Part shown: positions 31,408 through 39,929 of the stretch, in pieces
How positions within the stretch are numbered: position 1 is the first letter of the stretch
How the letters are laid out: the number at the start of each line of letters is the position of its first letter
From: Citrobacter freundii
GTDB taxonomy: Bacteria; Pseudomonadota; Gammaproteobacteria; Enterobacterales; Enterobacteriaceae
NCBI RefSeq assembly: GCF_029717145.1
Contig: NZ_CP099222.1
Location: 3,968,001-4,032,000 of the forward strand
Direction of reading: 5' to 3'
Length of the DNA stretch: 64,000 bases
Position numbers and translations under genes: made by a program
Notes under the pieces: generated by a model
Seen by the model: the letters and a program-made list of their open reading frames with translations, nothing else
The model's database searches: none
Told to the model about the DNA's origin: nothing

Positions 31408-31493
31408 GCGAAGGTGGCGGAATTGGTAGACGCGCTAGCTTCAGGTGTTAGTGTCCTTAGGATGTGGGGGTTCGAGTCCCCCCCCTCGCACCA
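31408..31493 (+). tRNA. leuV: tRNA-Leu (CAG), copy 3
   Basis: An 86-nt tRNA-Leu (CAG), the same sequence as copy 2. Copies are separated by 29 and 33 bp spacers and form one transcript. No strong terminator hairpin is visible after it, only an AT-rich stretch. Confidence 0.95.
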
Positions 31494-31532
31494 ATTATCT
31501 TATTTTCCTCTCGATTATCTTCCTTGCTTTGT

Positions 31533-31769
31533 TCATCCCTGATTCCAGTTCATCATCATCAGAACCACACCGGCGATCACTGCTGCGCATGAAGGTAGTA
31601 AAACAAAATGCCGTAAACGCTTGTGGTACAGCATCAGTGAAGTTAACAGTAATCCTAATACAATCATCGCTTTCCATGCGTGAACTGACAGGTCAGTAAA
31701 AGCCAGACCCGCAATGAATATCCCCGGCAGCAGCACACCCCATCCACTGCCCAGCGCACGTTGCAACAT
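31533..31769 (-). CDS. yjjZ: Small membrane protein, YjjZ-like (DUF1435)
   Basis: A 78-residue protein with three hydrophobic segments (about 10-22, 29-43 and 56-73). The sequence from MLQRALGSGWGVLLPG resembles the DUF1435 family that includes E. coli YjjZ. The start is uncertain: a second ATG four codons upstream is possible, and the frame is open for 55 codons upstream. It lies convergent to the tRNA array. The function is unknown. Confidence 0.65.
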   Translation of the reverse strand: MLQRALGSGWGVLLPGIFIAGLAFTDLSVHAWKAMIVLGLLLTSLMLYHKRLRHFVLLPSCAAVIAGVVLMMMNWNQG

Positions 31770-32024
31770 GGTTTCACCCATGACATTGATAATGATAACC
31801 AATATCATATGATATATTTTCTCATTTGTCAGCGGGGAGGTACTATCAATTATATGAGTTTTACTTAACGATTGATGACATGAATAATTTAAGGTGATAA
31901 ATTGCTCGCCGGTTAGCTTTTCAACTAAAAACAATAAAGACCCCGGCTAATGATACCTCGTTCGTTATTTGTTTTATTTACCAACACACCTTCGTATATA
32001 GCAGATAAATAACAACATTTACCT

Positions 32025-33089
32025 ATGACAGTACAATCCTGGCGAACGCTACGCACCAAAAAATATCAACTCTCTTTACGACTATTTCTGCTGCTCAACG
32101 CAGTCTCCGCACTGTTTACACTCTTTTTTCCACTTTTTGCCGTTAAAGCGTTATCAGAACCGGCGTTGACGATACTCGTGATGAGTACACTGTTGCTGGC
32201 ATGGCATGGGAAATATGCGGATAAACGAATTAATCTTCCTTTTATTTCACTCGCTTTTGGCTTGTTGTGGGCATTACATATTTCCTTGAAATATAACGCA
32301 CTAGGTCATAATGATTATTCTTTTCTATTGATAGCGCTGCTCAGCGTACTGTTTATTGGATCAATTGCTTTTGCCAATAATATCATCGCCTTTACCTTCC
32401 ATTCACTCCCCTCCGTTGCCGTCTGCTTGTGGCTGAACGGCAGCGAACATGGACTTCGCGTGATCTATTTTATGGCGCTGCCGATGGCCGGGATCGCCAT
32501 TCAGCACGTGATACAAAAGCGCTATGACGGTTTTGCTCAGCAACTGATGTACAAGCTACTGGAAGAACGGGAAACGCTAAACGGTCTCAGTATGCTCGAC
32601 CCGTTAACCGGGTTGTATAATCGCCGGGGACTGCAACACCGACTCGATACGCTGCTGGCCCTGAGCAACGCGAAGCATTACGTGCTGCTGCTGGATATCG
32701 ACCATTTCAAAGCCTATAACGACCATTACGGGCATATGATGGGTGACCAGGCGCTGATCCGTGTTTCCGCCGCCATTCGGGATTCCGTACGCTCACGGGA
32801 TGTGGTGGCACGCTTTGGCGGCGAGGAATTTATGGTTTTACTGACAGCAGTCGATCCGCAGCAGGCACAGGCCGCCGCCGAGCGTATTCGCCAGAAAGTC
32901 TACGATCTTAAAATTCCCCACATGTTTAACGAAAACGTGGCCACCAACGTGACCGTCAGCATCGGCATTGCGCCGTTGGTGGATCAGGATATTGATGCCG
33001 CAATAAGCAAAGCGGATAAAGCCCTTTACGAAGCCAAAAATCAGGGACGCAATAACACGCTAGTCAGCGATGAACTGCGGATAAACTAA
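32025..33089 (+). CDS. Membrane-bound diguanylate cyclase
   Basis: A 354-residue protein with five to six membrane helices (about 20-160) followed by a GGDEF domain. The active site is GGEEF (265-269), with the substrate motif DIDHFKAYND and the inhibitory I-site RSRD (256-259) five residues upstream, so it should make c-di-GMP and be product-inhibited. The place beside fhuF and the tRNA-Leu array matches Salmonella STM4551 (from memory, not a search). The ATG has a weak ribosome-binding site. Confidence 0.92.
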   Translation: MTVQSWRTLRTKKYQLSLRLFLLLNAVSALFTLFFPLFAVKALSEPALTILVMSTLLLAWHGKYADKRINLPFISLAFGLLWALHISLKYNALGHNDYSFLLIALLSVLFIGSIAFANNIIAFTFHSLPSVAVCLWLNGSEHGLRVIYFMALPMAGIAIQHVIQKRYDGFAQQLMYKLLEERETLNGLSMLDPLTGLYNRRGLQHRLDTLLALSNAKHYVLLLDIDHFKAYNDHYGHMMGDQALIRVSAAIRDSVRSRDVVARFGGEEFMVLLTAVDPQQAQAAAERIRQKVYDLKIPHMFNENVATNVTVSIGIAPLVDQDIDAAISKADKALYEAKNQGRNNTLVSDELRIN

Positions 33090-33170
33090 CCCCTGCCTAC
33101 GCTATCCGTGCGCTGCCTCCCGACACCACGACAAAGATCTTGCCATAGCCAGCCCTCGCCTATAGGATTA

Positions 33171-33190
33171 GCAATCATTATCATTTAGAT
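33171..33190 (+). promoter_or_regulatory. Fur box of fhuF
   Basis: GCAATCATTATCATTTAGAT, about 20-40 bp before the fhuF start, matches the AATCATTATC core of the Fur consensus. fhuF is Fur-repressed in E. coli. Confidence 0.75.
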
Positions 33191-33208
33191 TAACATCCTT
33201 ATATAGCT

Positions 33209-34006
33209 ATGGCTTATCGTTCCGCACCGATCGTTGAAATCGTTGAAGATGTCATCTGGCGCAGCCACCTCCCTACGGAGATGCCGTCGCTGGCCGATTC
33301 AGTGCGTGCAACCATTGCTCAAACCCGTGAGCACCTACTGGACTTCATTCGTCTTGATGAAACACCGCCACAAGGTGCCATGACGCTGCATGAATGGGCC
33401 CAACCCGCCACGCTGCGTTCACTCCTGGCAGTTTATTCCGATCATATCTATCGCAATCAGCCCACGTTAACTCGTGAAAACAAACCGCTGATTTCACTCT
33501 GGGCACAGTGGTATATCGGCCTGATGATGCCCCCGCTGATGGTGGCGCTGCTGACGCAAAAAGACGCCATTGATGTTGCCCCCGAACATATGCACGTCGA
33601 GTTTCACGAAACGGGTCGTGCAGCCTGCTTTTGGATAGACGTTCACCCCGACAGGCAGACCACCGCCCGCTCACCACAACAGCGGATGGAAACACTGATT
33701 CTTTCTGCACTGACGCCGGTTGTCCGGGCGCTGGAAGCAACGGGAGAGATTAACGGCAAGCTTATCTGGAGCAATACCGGATACTTAATTCACTGGTATT
33801 TGACAGAGATGAAGCCGCTGCTGGGTGATGAACTACTGGCAGCGTTGCGCCAGGCCTGCTTCTTTGAGAAACAACTCACCTGTGGCGAGGATAATCCACT
33901 CTGGCGCACCGTGGTGCCACGTGACGGGCTGTTAGTCCGCAGAACATGCTGCCAGCGCTACCGTCTGCCAGACGTCCAGCAATGCGGCGACTGTACGCTG
34001 AAATAA
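33209..34006 (+). CDS. fhuF: Siderophore-iron reductase FhuF
   Basis: A 265-residue cytoplasmic [2Fe-2S] protein that reduces ferric iron bound to hydroxamate siderophores. The unusual cluster motif C-C-x10-C-x2-C is visible at the C-terminus (CCQRYRLPDVQQCGDC). It is preceded by a Fur box and located downstream of the diguanylate cyclase without overlap. Confidence 0.96.
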   Translation: MAYRSAPIVEIVEDVIWRSHLPTEMPSLADSVRATIAQTREHLLDFIRLDETPPQGAMTLHEWAQPATLRSLLAVYSDHIYRNQPTLTRENKPLISLWAQWYIGLMMPPLMVALLTQKDAIDVAPEHMHVEFHETGRAACFWIDVHPDRQTTARSPQQRMETLILSALTPVVRALEATGEINGKLIWSNTGYLIHWYLTEMKPLLGDELLAALRQACFFEKQLTCGEDNPLWRTVVPRDGLLVRRTCCQRYRLPDVQQCGDCTLK

Positions 34007-34161
34007 GCGAGAATCCTCCCCCTCACCGCTCGTCTTAAACGTCCTGCTGATGTTGCTTTGTTGTAACAATAAAATATTTACAGCCACGCTTCCCCTGTGA
34101 CAAATTACGCCATGCGGTTTTCTGCCGTGCAGAACTGCGCGTACGCTATCGGGAGAGAAGA

Positions 34162-34620
34162 ATGAGTTTGCAATCAGTACGGCAATTTTTGGCGGAACAT
34201 GCCCCGGATATTGAAATCATTGAACTGGACCAGAGCACGGCCACCGTCGATCTGGCAGCGAAAGCCCACAATGTCGAACCCGGACAGATCGCTAAAACGC
34301 TTTCTCTAAAGGTAAAAAATGACATTATCCTGGTCGTCGCCAAAGGCGATGCCCGTCTGGATAATAAGAAGCTAAAAGGTACGTTTGGCGCGAAAGCCCG
34401 CATGCTGAGTAGTGATGAAGTGGTCAACGCAACGGGACATCCGGTTGGTGGCGTCTGCCCTTTTGGACTGGAGACCCCCATTTCAGTCTACTGTGATATC
34501 TCCCTGAAGCATTACGCTGAAGTCCTTCCCGCAGCTGGAGCCACGCACAGCGCAGTGCGTATCACGCCAGACAGAATGGCTGAACTGACTTCTGCTACCT
34601 GGGTTGATGTCTGTCAGTAA
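34162..34620 (+). CDS. YbaK/EbsC-domain aminoacyl-tRNA deacylase-like protein
   Basis: A 152-residue single-domain protein of the YbaK/ProX trans-editing superfamily. The fold signature is present: IAKTLSLKVKND, the lysine in GDARLDNKKLKG, and the substrate loop GHPVGGVCPFG. Members hydrolyse mischarged tRNA (Cys-, Ala- or other aa-tRNA), but the specificity of this subgroup cannot be told from sequence. It has a GGGAGAGAAG Shine-Dalgarno. Confidence 0.88.
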   Translation: MSLQSVRQFLAEHAPDIEIIELDQSTATVDLAAKAHNVEPGQIAKTLSLKVKNDIILVVAKGDARLDNKKLKGTFGAKARMLSSDEVVNATGHPVGGVCPFGLETPISVYCDISLKHYAEVLPAAGATHSAVRITPDRMAELTSATWVDVCQ

Positions 34621-34674
34621 CGAATACCCACCCTGGTGCCGGAGAGTGAATCCGGCACACGCGTAATCGCCCCG

Positions 34675-35352
34675 TTACGAAACCGCATGGAGAAAAGGCG
34701 CTGGCTCCCCGGCACGCAGGTACAGCAGAATATCAGCGGCATCCAGGAGTCCGGCGTCAGAATTCACACCCAGTTTAGACATCACGTTAAATTTATGCGC
34801 CCGAATGGTTTTAATGTTCCGTTCAAGCTGAATGGCGATCTGCGGCATCGAGTATCCATTCGACATAAAACGCAGTATTTCGCGCTCAGTAGGGCTTAAC
34901 ATACGGTTTTGGTTAACAAACCAGTGATTTTTTGTCCCTTCGATTCCCCGTTTGGCGCAATTCAAGGCTGCGAGTAACCCTTCCTGTAATACATCCAATG
35001 ATGATGCTTTGCTGATGACCCCATCCAGCGGCAGCGGGGAAAGCGAGCTAATTAATCGCACTTCAGCATCATCATCAGCGATCACCACGCGCCGGATACG
35101 CGGGTAATTGACCGCCAGTTCCGTCAGGTAGACCAGCCCTGCGCGGCGATCCGCTCTTAACGCTGAAAGTGAAAAAATGACCGCAGAAAAAGACGTTTTT
35201 AACATTTCCTGGCTAAAGGTCGGCTGATTAGAAAACTGATAAAGATGGTATGGGCTATCTGGCATGGTATTAAATAAACTCTTAATACCTACACGACTCA
35301 TTGCGCACTTTTCTACCAGTGCGACATTGCTTTTGTTATTTCTGCTTTCCAT
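34675..35352 (-). CDS. bglJ: LuxR-type regulator BglJ
   Basis: A 225-residue protein with a receiver-like N-terminal domain and a LuxR-type helix-turn-helix at the C-terminus ([18 protein letters not shown]...[17 protein letters not shown]). BglJ forms a heterodimer with RcsB and activates bgl and other H-NS-silenced loci in E. coli. I chose the start at MESRNNKS, which gives the E. coli length; it lies 40 bp inside the end of yjjQ, so the two are translationally coupled. Confidence 0.95.
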   Translation of the reverse strand: MESRNNKSNVALVEKCAMSRVGIKSLFNTMPDSPYHLYQFSNQPTFSQEMLKTSFSAVIFSLSALRADRRAGLVYLTELAVNYPRIRRVVIADDDAEVRLISSLSPLPLDGVISKASSLDVLQEGLLAALNCAKRGIEGTKNHWFVNQNRMLSPTEREILRFMSNGYSMPQIAIQLERNIKTIRAHKFNVMSKLGVNSDAGLLDAADILLYLRAGEPAPFLHAVS

Positions 35353-36038
35353 TCCGTGGTCTCTCCATAAACTGAAGGTAAGTTCAGCTCTCGTGCTCCT
35401 TGAGAACTGTTTATCCATGCATACATTTCTGCATTGCTATGGATTGATAAACGACGCATCGCGCTATTTTTTTGCGCGCTAATTGTTTTATTACTTTTCT
35501 TTAGTAACATCGCAATCTGGTTAATTCCCCAACCTTTACCGAGTAGCCGTAACACTTTTCTTTCAGAAAGGGTGAGTACAATTGACCGAGCGCTGTGATC
35601 CTGTAATTCAGGGATAATTGGCGGAGAGAGCAGCACCTTACTGATTCTCTCGGCCCGGGTATTTCCCGAATGAATAACATTTACCAGACTCTCAATGGGT
35701 TCCGCATCAGATAAGAGTGAGCTGACAGGACACATGAGCAACTCAACAGCCAGAGGATAAAACAGGCGTGAAACGAGAAAAACCCAGTGGATATCGCGAT
35801 ATTGAGACAGTAAAGAATAGTATTGATCGCAGATTGCACGCGGATTACTACAGTCCCTGGTTAAGTCGGCTATCACCAGGTCAGAGCAGCGCAACTGCAG
35901 CAAAGTTAGTTCTTCTACGGAGCGACAATACGTCAGTTCATAATCAGAGAACTGCCCTTGCATCACCCCTTTAAGCCCAGTTTGTATGATTGGTAATTTA
36001 CTAATGATAATTGCGTTCTTGCAGCGTCCTGGCAACAT
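35313..36038 (-). CDS. yjjQ: LuxR-type regulator YjjQ
   Basis: A 241-residue regulator with a LuxR-type DNA-binding domain ([23 protein letters not shown]-like segment). In E. coli it represses flagellar and capsule genes and is H-NS silenced and LeuO activated. I chose the start at MLPGRCKN, with GGAGG six bases upstream. It is the first gene of the yjjQ-bglJ operon. Confidence 0.95.
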   Translation of the reverse strand: MLPGRCKNAIIISKLPIIQTGLKGVMQGQFSDYELTYCRSVEELTLLQLRCSDLVIADLTRDCSNPRAICDQYYSLLSQYRDIHWVFLVSRLFYPLAVELLMCPVSSLLSDAEPIESLVNVIHSGNTRAERISKVLLSPPIIPELQDHSARSIVLTLSERKVLRLLGKGWGINQIAMLLKKSNKTISAQKNSAMRRLSIHSNAEMYAWINSSQGARELNLPSVYGETTEWKAEITKAMSHW

Positions 36039-36494
36039 AAATCCTCCATATTCACCTGTCCGCAATCTTGTTCACCTGAAATTCTTTCATAAATAAAAAA
36101 ACAATAAGACAGCAGGTAAAAAAGATAGACAGTATGAATTGTTTATTCTTGGTTTTTATTTTAAATATATGAAAAAGTGATGACACTACAATCCTAATAG
36201 CATCACACTATAAAACCATCCTGACATAATCACTTAGAGGAACATTAATTGTACAATTAAAATATCTACATTAATTTATTAGCGCTACTTACGTAATTGC
36301 TGCACACAGGAATAACCGCACCAGGGAAGTTAACCCTATAGCATAGAAAAGAGAGCCGCACATCGGCAAAACTCACCGCTCTGCCTCTTTTTTCAACACA
36401 AAGATTGATCTTAGCCAGAGCCAGCGGGATCATGCTTCATGATAAAAAGAAGACAATCGTTATCCAGAGTGCATCTTTTCAGTCAGAGCGAGCC
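36039..36494. other. AT-rich regulatory gap between yjjQ and yjjP
   Basis: About 455 bp of strongly AT-rich DNA (many A/T runs) lie between the divergent yjjQ and yjjP. This fits the H-NS silencing known for yjjQ-bglJ in E. coli (inference). I recognise no gene; short frames on the + strand from 36405 are continuous with yjjP but lack a ribosome-binding site. Confidence 0.6.
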
Positions 36495-37271
36495 ATGCAA
36501 ACAGAGCAGTCGTCACAGCGAACGGTTACACGGTTATGTATACAATGCGGACTTTTTTTATTGCAACACGGAGCGGAAAGCGCGCTGGTTGACGAACTCT
36601 CTACCCGCCTCGGCCTGGCGCTTGGTATGGATAGCGTAGAAAGCGCCATCTCCTCTAACGCTATCGTCCTGACCACCATTAAAGACGGACAATGCCTGAC
36701 ATCGACCCGAAAAAATCAGGATCGCGGCATCAATATGCACGTCGTTACCGAAGTTCAGCACATCGTCATTTTGGCCGAGCATAAGCTGCTGGACGGCAAA
36801 GGCGTGGAGAAACGCTTTAGTCAGATTAAACCGCTGCGCTACCCTCGATGGCTGGTTTCATTGATGGTCGGCCTGTCCTGCGCCTGCTTTTGTAAGCTGA
36901 ATAATGGCGGATGGGATGGGGCGGTTATTACCTTTTTTGCCAGCATGATTGCCATGTATATCCGCCAGATTCTGGCCTCCCGGCATTTGCATCCGCAAAT
37001 TAACTTTTGCGTCACCGCTTTTGTCGCCACCACCATTTCCGGTCTGCTGCTGACGTTGCCGACGTTTAATCACACGCCGACGGTTGCCATGGCGGCCAGC
37101 GTGCTGCTGCTGGTTCCAGGTTTCCCATTGATTAACGCGGTCGCAGATATGTTTAAAGGGCACATAAATACCGGGCTGGCGCGCTGGGCCATTGCCAGCC
37201 TGCTCACGCTGGCAACCTGCGTTGGCGTAGTGATGTCGATGACTCTGTGGGGGTTACGCGGATGGGTGTAA
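36495..37271 (+). CDS. yjjP: Succinate exporter subunit YjjP (ThrE family)
   Basis: A 258-residue protein. The ThrE/DUF1212 N-terminal domain (about 10-115, with [10 protein letters not shown] and TVKDGQ-like TTIKDGQ) is followed by five membrane helices. In E. coli YjjP and YjjB together export succinate. I chose the start at MQTEQSS; the frame extends upstream but the E. coli protein begins here. It overlaps yjjB by 10 bp. Confidence 0.94.
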   Translation: MQTEQSSQRTVTRLCIQCGLFLLQHGAESALVDELSTRLGLALGMDSVESAISSNAIVLTTIKDGQCLTSTRKNQDRGINMHVVTEVQHIVILAEHKLLDGKGVEKRFSQIKPLRYPRWLVSLMVGLSCACFCKLNNGGWDGAVITFFASMIAMYIRQILASRHLHPQINFCVTAFVATTISGLLLTLPTFNHTPTVAMAASVLLLVPGFPLINAVADMFKGHINTGLARWAIASLLTLATCVGVVMSMTLWGLRGWV

Positions 37272-37735
37272 TTGATTTCATTTTTGCCCTGCTGCAGGAC
37301 ATGATCCTGTCTGCAATTCCGGCTGTCGGATTCGCCATGGTCTTTAACGTACCGCATCGGGCGCTCCCCTGGTGTGCCCTGCTCGGCGCGCTTGGGCACG
37401 GTTCACGCATGGTGATGATGACCGCGGGGCTCAATATCGAATGGTCAACCTTTATGGCATCATTACTGATTGGCTGCATCGGGATCCAATGGTCACGCTG
37501 GTATCTGGCGCACCCGAAAGTCTTTACCGTCGCGGCAGTAATCCCCATGTTTCCGGGGATCTCTGCATACACAGCGATGATCTCTGCGGTAAAAATCGGT
37601 CATTTCGGTTACAGCGAAGAGCTGATGATTACCCTGCTGACTAACTTCCTGAAAGCCTCGTCCATCGTGGGGGCTCTGTCCATCGGGCTTTCCGTACCGG
37701 GATTATGGCTGTATCGCAAACGCCCGCGCGTGTGA
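37262..37735 (+). CDS. yjjB: Succinate exporter subunit YjjB
   Basis: A 157-residue integral membrane protein with five hydrophobic helices, the second half of the split ThrE-type exporter with YjjP. The segment [19 protein letters not shown] is the family core. I chose the start at MGVIDFIF: its ATG lies inside the last codons of yjjP, which gives coupled translation. Confidence 0.95.
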   Translation: MGVIDFIFALLQDMILSAIPAVGFAMVFNVPHRALPWCALLGALGHGSRMVMMTAGLNIEWSTFMASLLIGCIGIQWSRWYLAHPKVFTVAAVIPMFPGISAYTAMISAVKIGHFGYSEELMITLLTNFLKASSIVGALSIGLSVPGLWLYRKRPRV

Positions 37736-37857
37736 CGGTGCACCTGCTTAATACCATAGCGGATGGGGAATCACCCTCATCCTGCTGCTCTCCTTCTTCT
37801 CTGTGTTACTATAAAAGCAGTCCCCTTCTCGGTTGTTGTTCAGTATTGAGAAACATT

Positions 37858-38397
37858 ATGCCCTGTAAAATTTTGACTCCGGACGTCGTCGGTATTGACG
37901 CCTTATTACACGATCACCAGGCCGTGCTGGCAAAGTCAGCAGGTGGCGCAGTGGCCGTTTTCGCCAATAATGCGCCCGCGTTTTATGCCGTAACCCCTGC
38001 GCGTCTGGCCGAACTACTGGCGCTCGAAGAGAAGCTGTCACGTCCGGGAAGCGATATCACGCTGGATGCGCAATTTTACGAAGAGCCGCAAGCGGCACCT
38101 GTTGCCGTACCGATGGGGAAATTTCCGATGTACGCTGACTGGCAGCCCGATGCTGACTTTCAGCGACAGGCCGCGCTATGGGGCATCGCGCTCAGAGAAC
38201 CGGTCACCGCCGAAGAGCTGGCCGCGTTTGTGGCCTACTGGCAGGCAGAGGGCAAGATCTTTCACCATGTTCAGTGGCAGCAAAAACTCGCGCGTAGCGT
38301 ACAAATTGGCCGGGCCAGCAATGGCGGAATGCCCAAACGTGATGTTAACAGTGTCAGCGAACCTGACAGTCATATTCCACCGGGTTTTAGAGGATAA
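37858..38397 (+). CDS. dnaT: Primosomal protein DnaT (protein i)
   Basis: A 179-residue protein that bridges PriA-PriB on ssDNA to DnaB-DnaC for replication restart. The N-terminal trimerisation region and the ssDNA-binding C-terminal domain (about 84-150) are intact. I chose the start at MPCKILTP, giving the E. coli length; the longer in-frame extension is unsupported. It is 2 bp from dnaC. Confidence 0.96.
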   Translation: MPCKILTPDVVGIDALLHDHQAVLAKSAGGAVAVFANNAPAFYAVTPARLAELLALEEKLSRPGSDITLDAQFYEEPQAAPVAVPMGKFPMYADWQPDADFQRQAALWGIALREPVTAEELAAFVAYWQAEGKIFHHVQWQQKLARSVQIGRASNGGMPKRDVNSVSEPDSHIPPGFRG

Positions 38398-38399
38398 CG

Positions 38400-39137
38400 A
38401 TGAAAAACGTTGGCGACCTGATGAAACGTCTGCAAAAAATGATGCCGCCCAATGTCGAGCCCGCATTCAAAACGGGCGAGGAACTGCTGGCGTGGCAAAA
38501 AGAACAAGGTGAAATTCATGCCGCGGCACTGGCGCGCGAGAACCGGGCCATGAAAATGCAGCGCACGTTTAACCGCTCCGGTATCCGTCCGCTGCACCAG
38601 AACTGCTCGTTTGAGAACTATCGGGTCGAGTGCGAAGGACAAATGAATGCCCTGAGCAAAGCCCGTCAGTACGTCGAAGAGTTTGATGGCAATATCGCCA
38701 GCTTTATCTTCTCCGGCAAACCTGGCACCGGAAAAAACCATTTGGCTGCCGCCATCTGCAACGAACTGCTGCTGCGCGGCAAGTCAGTGCTGATCATTAC
38801 CGTGGCAGACATTATGTCGGCAATGAAAGAGACGTTCAGCAATCGTGAAACCAGCGAAGAACAGCTGCTCAACGATCTCAGCAACGTAGATCTGCTGGTG
38901 ATCGACGAGATCGGCATGCAGACCGAATCGCGCTATGAAAAAGTGATCATCAACCAGATCGTCGATCGCCGCTCTTCCTCCAAGCGACCGACCGGCATGC
39001 TGACAAACAGCAATATAGATGAAATGAACAAACTGCTGGGTGAGCGCGTGATGGATCGTATGCGGCTCGGCAATAGCCTGTGGGTGATTTTTAACTGGGA
39101 AAGTTATCGCAGCCGAGTGACAGGCAAAGAGTATTGA
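38400..39137 (+). CDS. dnaC: DNA helicase loader DnaC
   Basis: A 245-residue AAA+ ATPase that loads DnaB helicase onto ssDNA. The N-terminal DnaB-binding helices (1-60), Walker A GKPGTGKNH, Walker B LLVIDEIG and the arginine-finger region are present. It is cotranscribed with dnaT. Confidence 0.98.
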   Translation: MKNVGDLMKRLQKMMPPNVEPAFKTGEELLAWQKEQGEIHAAALARENRAMKMQRTFNRSGIRPLHQNCSFENYRVECEGQMNALSKARQYVEEFDGNIASFIFSGKPGTGKNHLAAAICNELLLRGKSVLIITVADIMSAMKETFSNRETSEEQLLNDLSNVDLLVIDEIGMQTESRYEKVIINQIVDRRSSSKRPTGMLTNSNIDEMNKLLGERVMDRMRLGNSLWVIFNWESYRSRVTGKEY

Positions 39138-39199
39138 GACCATTCCTAACATCAGCAGCGCTATACTGCGCTGAAAAGGCATAACACGAGTTACCTATA

Positions 39200-39694
39200 A
39201 TGATAATGATGAAAGCAACAAAACGATTTCTGTGCTGTGCGGTTGCCGCCAGCACGCTGATCTCCACCAGCGTTTTCGCCGCCTCCTGGCAGGATTCACT
39301 CTCCAGCGCGGCTGGCGAACTGAGTAAGCAAACCTCTGGCTCTCAGAGCAGCAGCTCACTTTCTTCCCTGACCAGCCTGCTCGGCAGTAATCAGTCGCTC
39401 ACGTCCAGCAGTATGAACAACGCAGCCGGGATTCTGGAATATTGTGCGAAACAGAAACTGGCTTCGGTCACCGATACCGAAAACGTCAAAAATCAGGTGC
39501 TGGATAAACTAGGCCTGGGCGCAACGGAGCAGAAAAAAGACACCAACTATCTGGACGGCATTCAGGGCATGCTCAATGCCAAAGATGGTCAACAGCTTAA
39601 TCTGGATACGATTGGTAACAGCTCGCTGGCAAAGCAAGTCAAAACCAAGGCCTGCGATCTGGTGTTAAAACAGGGTATGAACTTCATTTCCTGA
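39200..39694 (+). CDS. yjjA: Exported DUF2501 protein YjjA
   Basis: A 164-residue protein with a signal peptide (KRFLCCAVAASTL... cleaved after VFAA or nearby) and a serine-rich low-complexity segment (about 45-72), then a conserved C-terminal domain with two cysteines (EYCAKQK and KACDLV). The function is unknown. Three near-adjacent Met codons (1, 3, 4) leave the start uncertain by up to three residues. Confidence 0.9.
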   Translation: MIMMKATKRFLCCAVAASTLISTSVFAASWQDSLSSAAGELSKQTSGSQSSSSLSSLTSLLGSNQSLTSSSMNNAAGILEYCAKQKLASVTDTENVKNQVLDKLGLGATEQKKDTNYLDGIQGMLNAKDGQQLNLDTIGNSSLAKQVKTKACDLVLKQGMNFIS

Positions 39695-39929
39695 TGCACA
39701 AATGCCGCGCACGGTTTTTCACAGCCTGCGCGGTATCAATTTATGTCCCGCAAACATTCCTCAAAATAATCAGTAATACCCTTCAACACCCTGCATATCT
39801 AAACCAATTCTGAATAACAACGTAATTAAATGTCACTACAATTGCAGCAATGTAACAACGCTATTACATTGTACTTTCCAGAAATGATTAGCCTGCCAGG
39901 TATTTACCCGGCTTACTGAGGATCGTCCG

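Noticed and set aside
31173-31934. tRNA-Leu array as an integration site for a genomic island
   Set aside because: No integrase, no direct repeat of a tRNA 3' end further downstream, and the neighbours (yjjZ-like, GGDEF, fhuF) look like normal backbone genes.
36405-36494. A 30-residue N-terminal extension of YjjP
   Set aside because: No ribosome-binding site, not present in the E. coli protein and it lies in the AT-rich regulatory gap.
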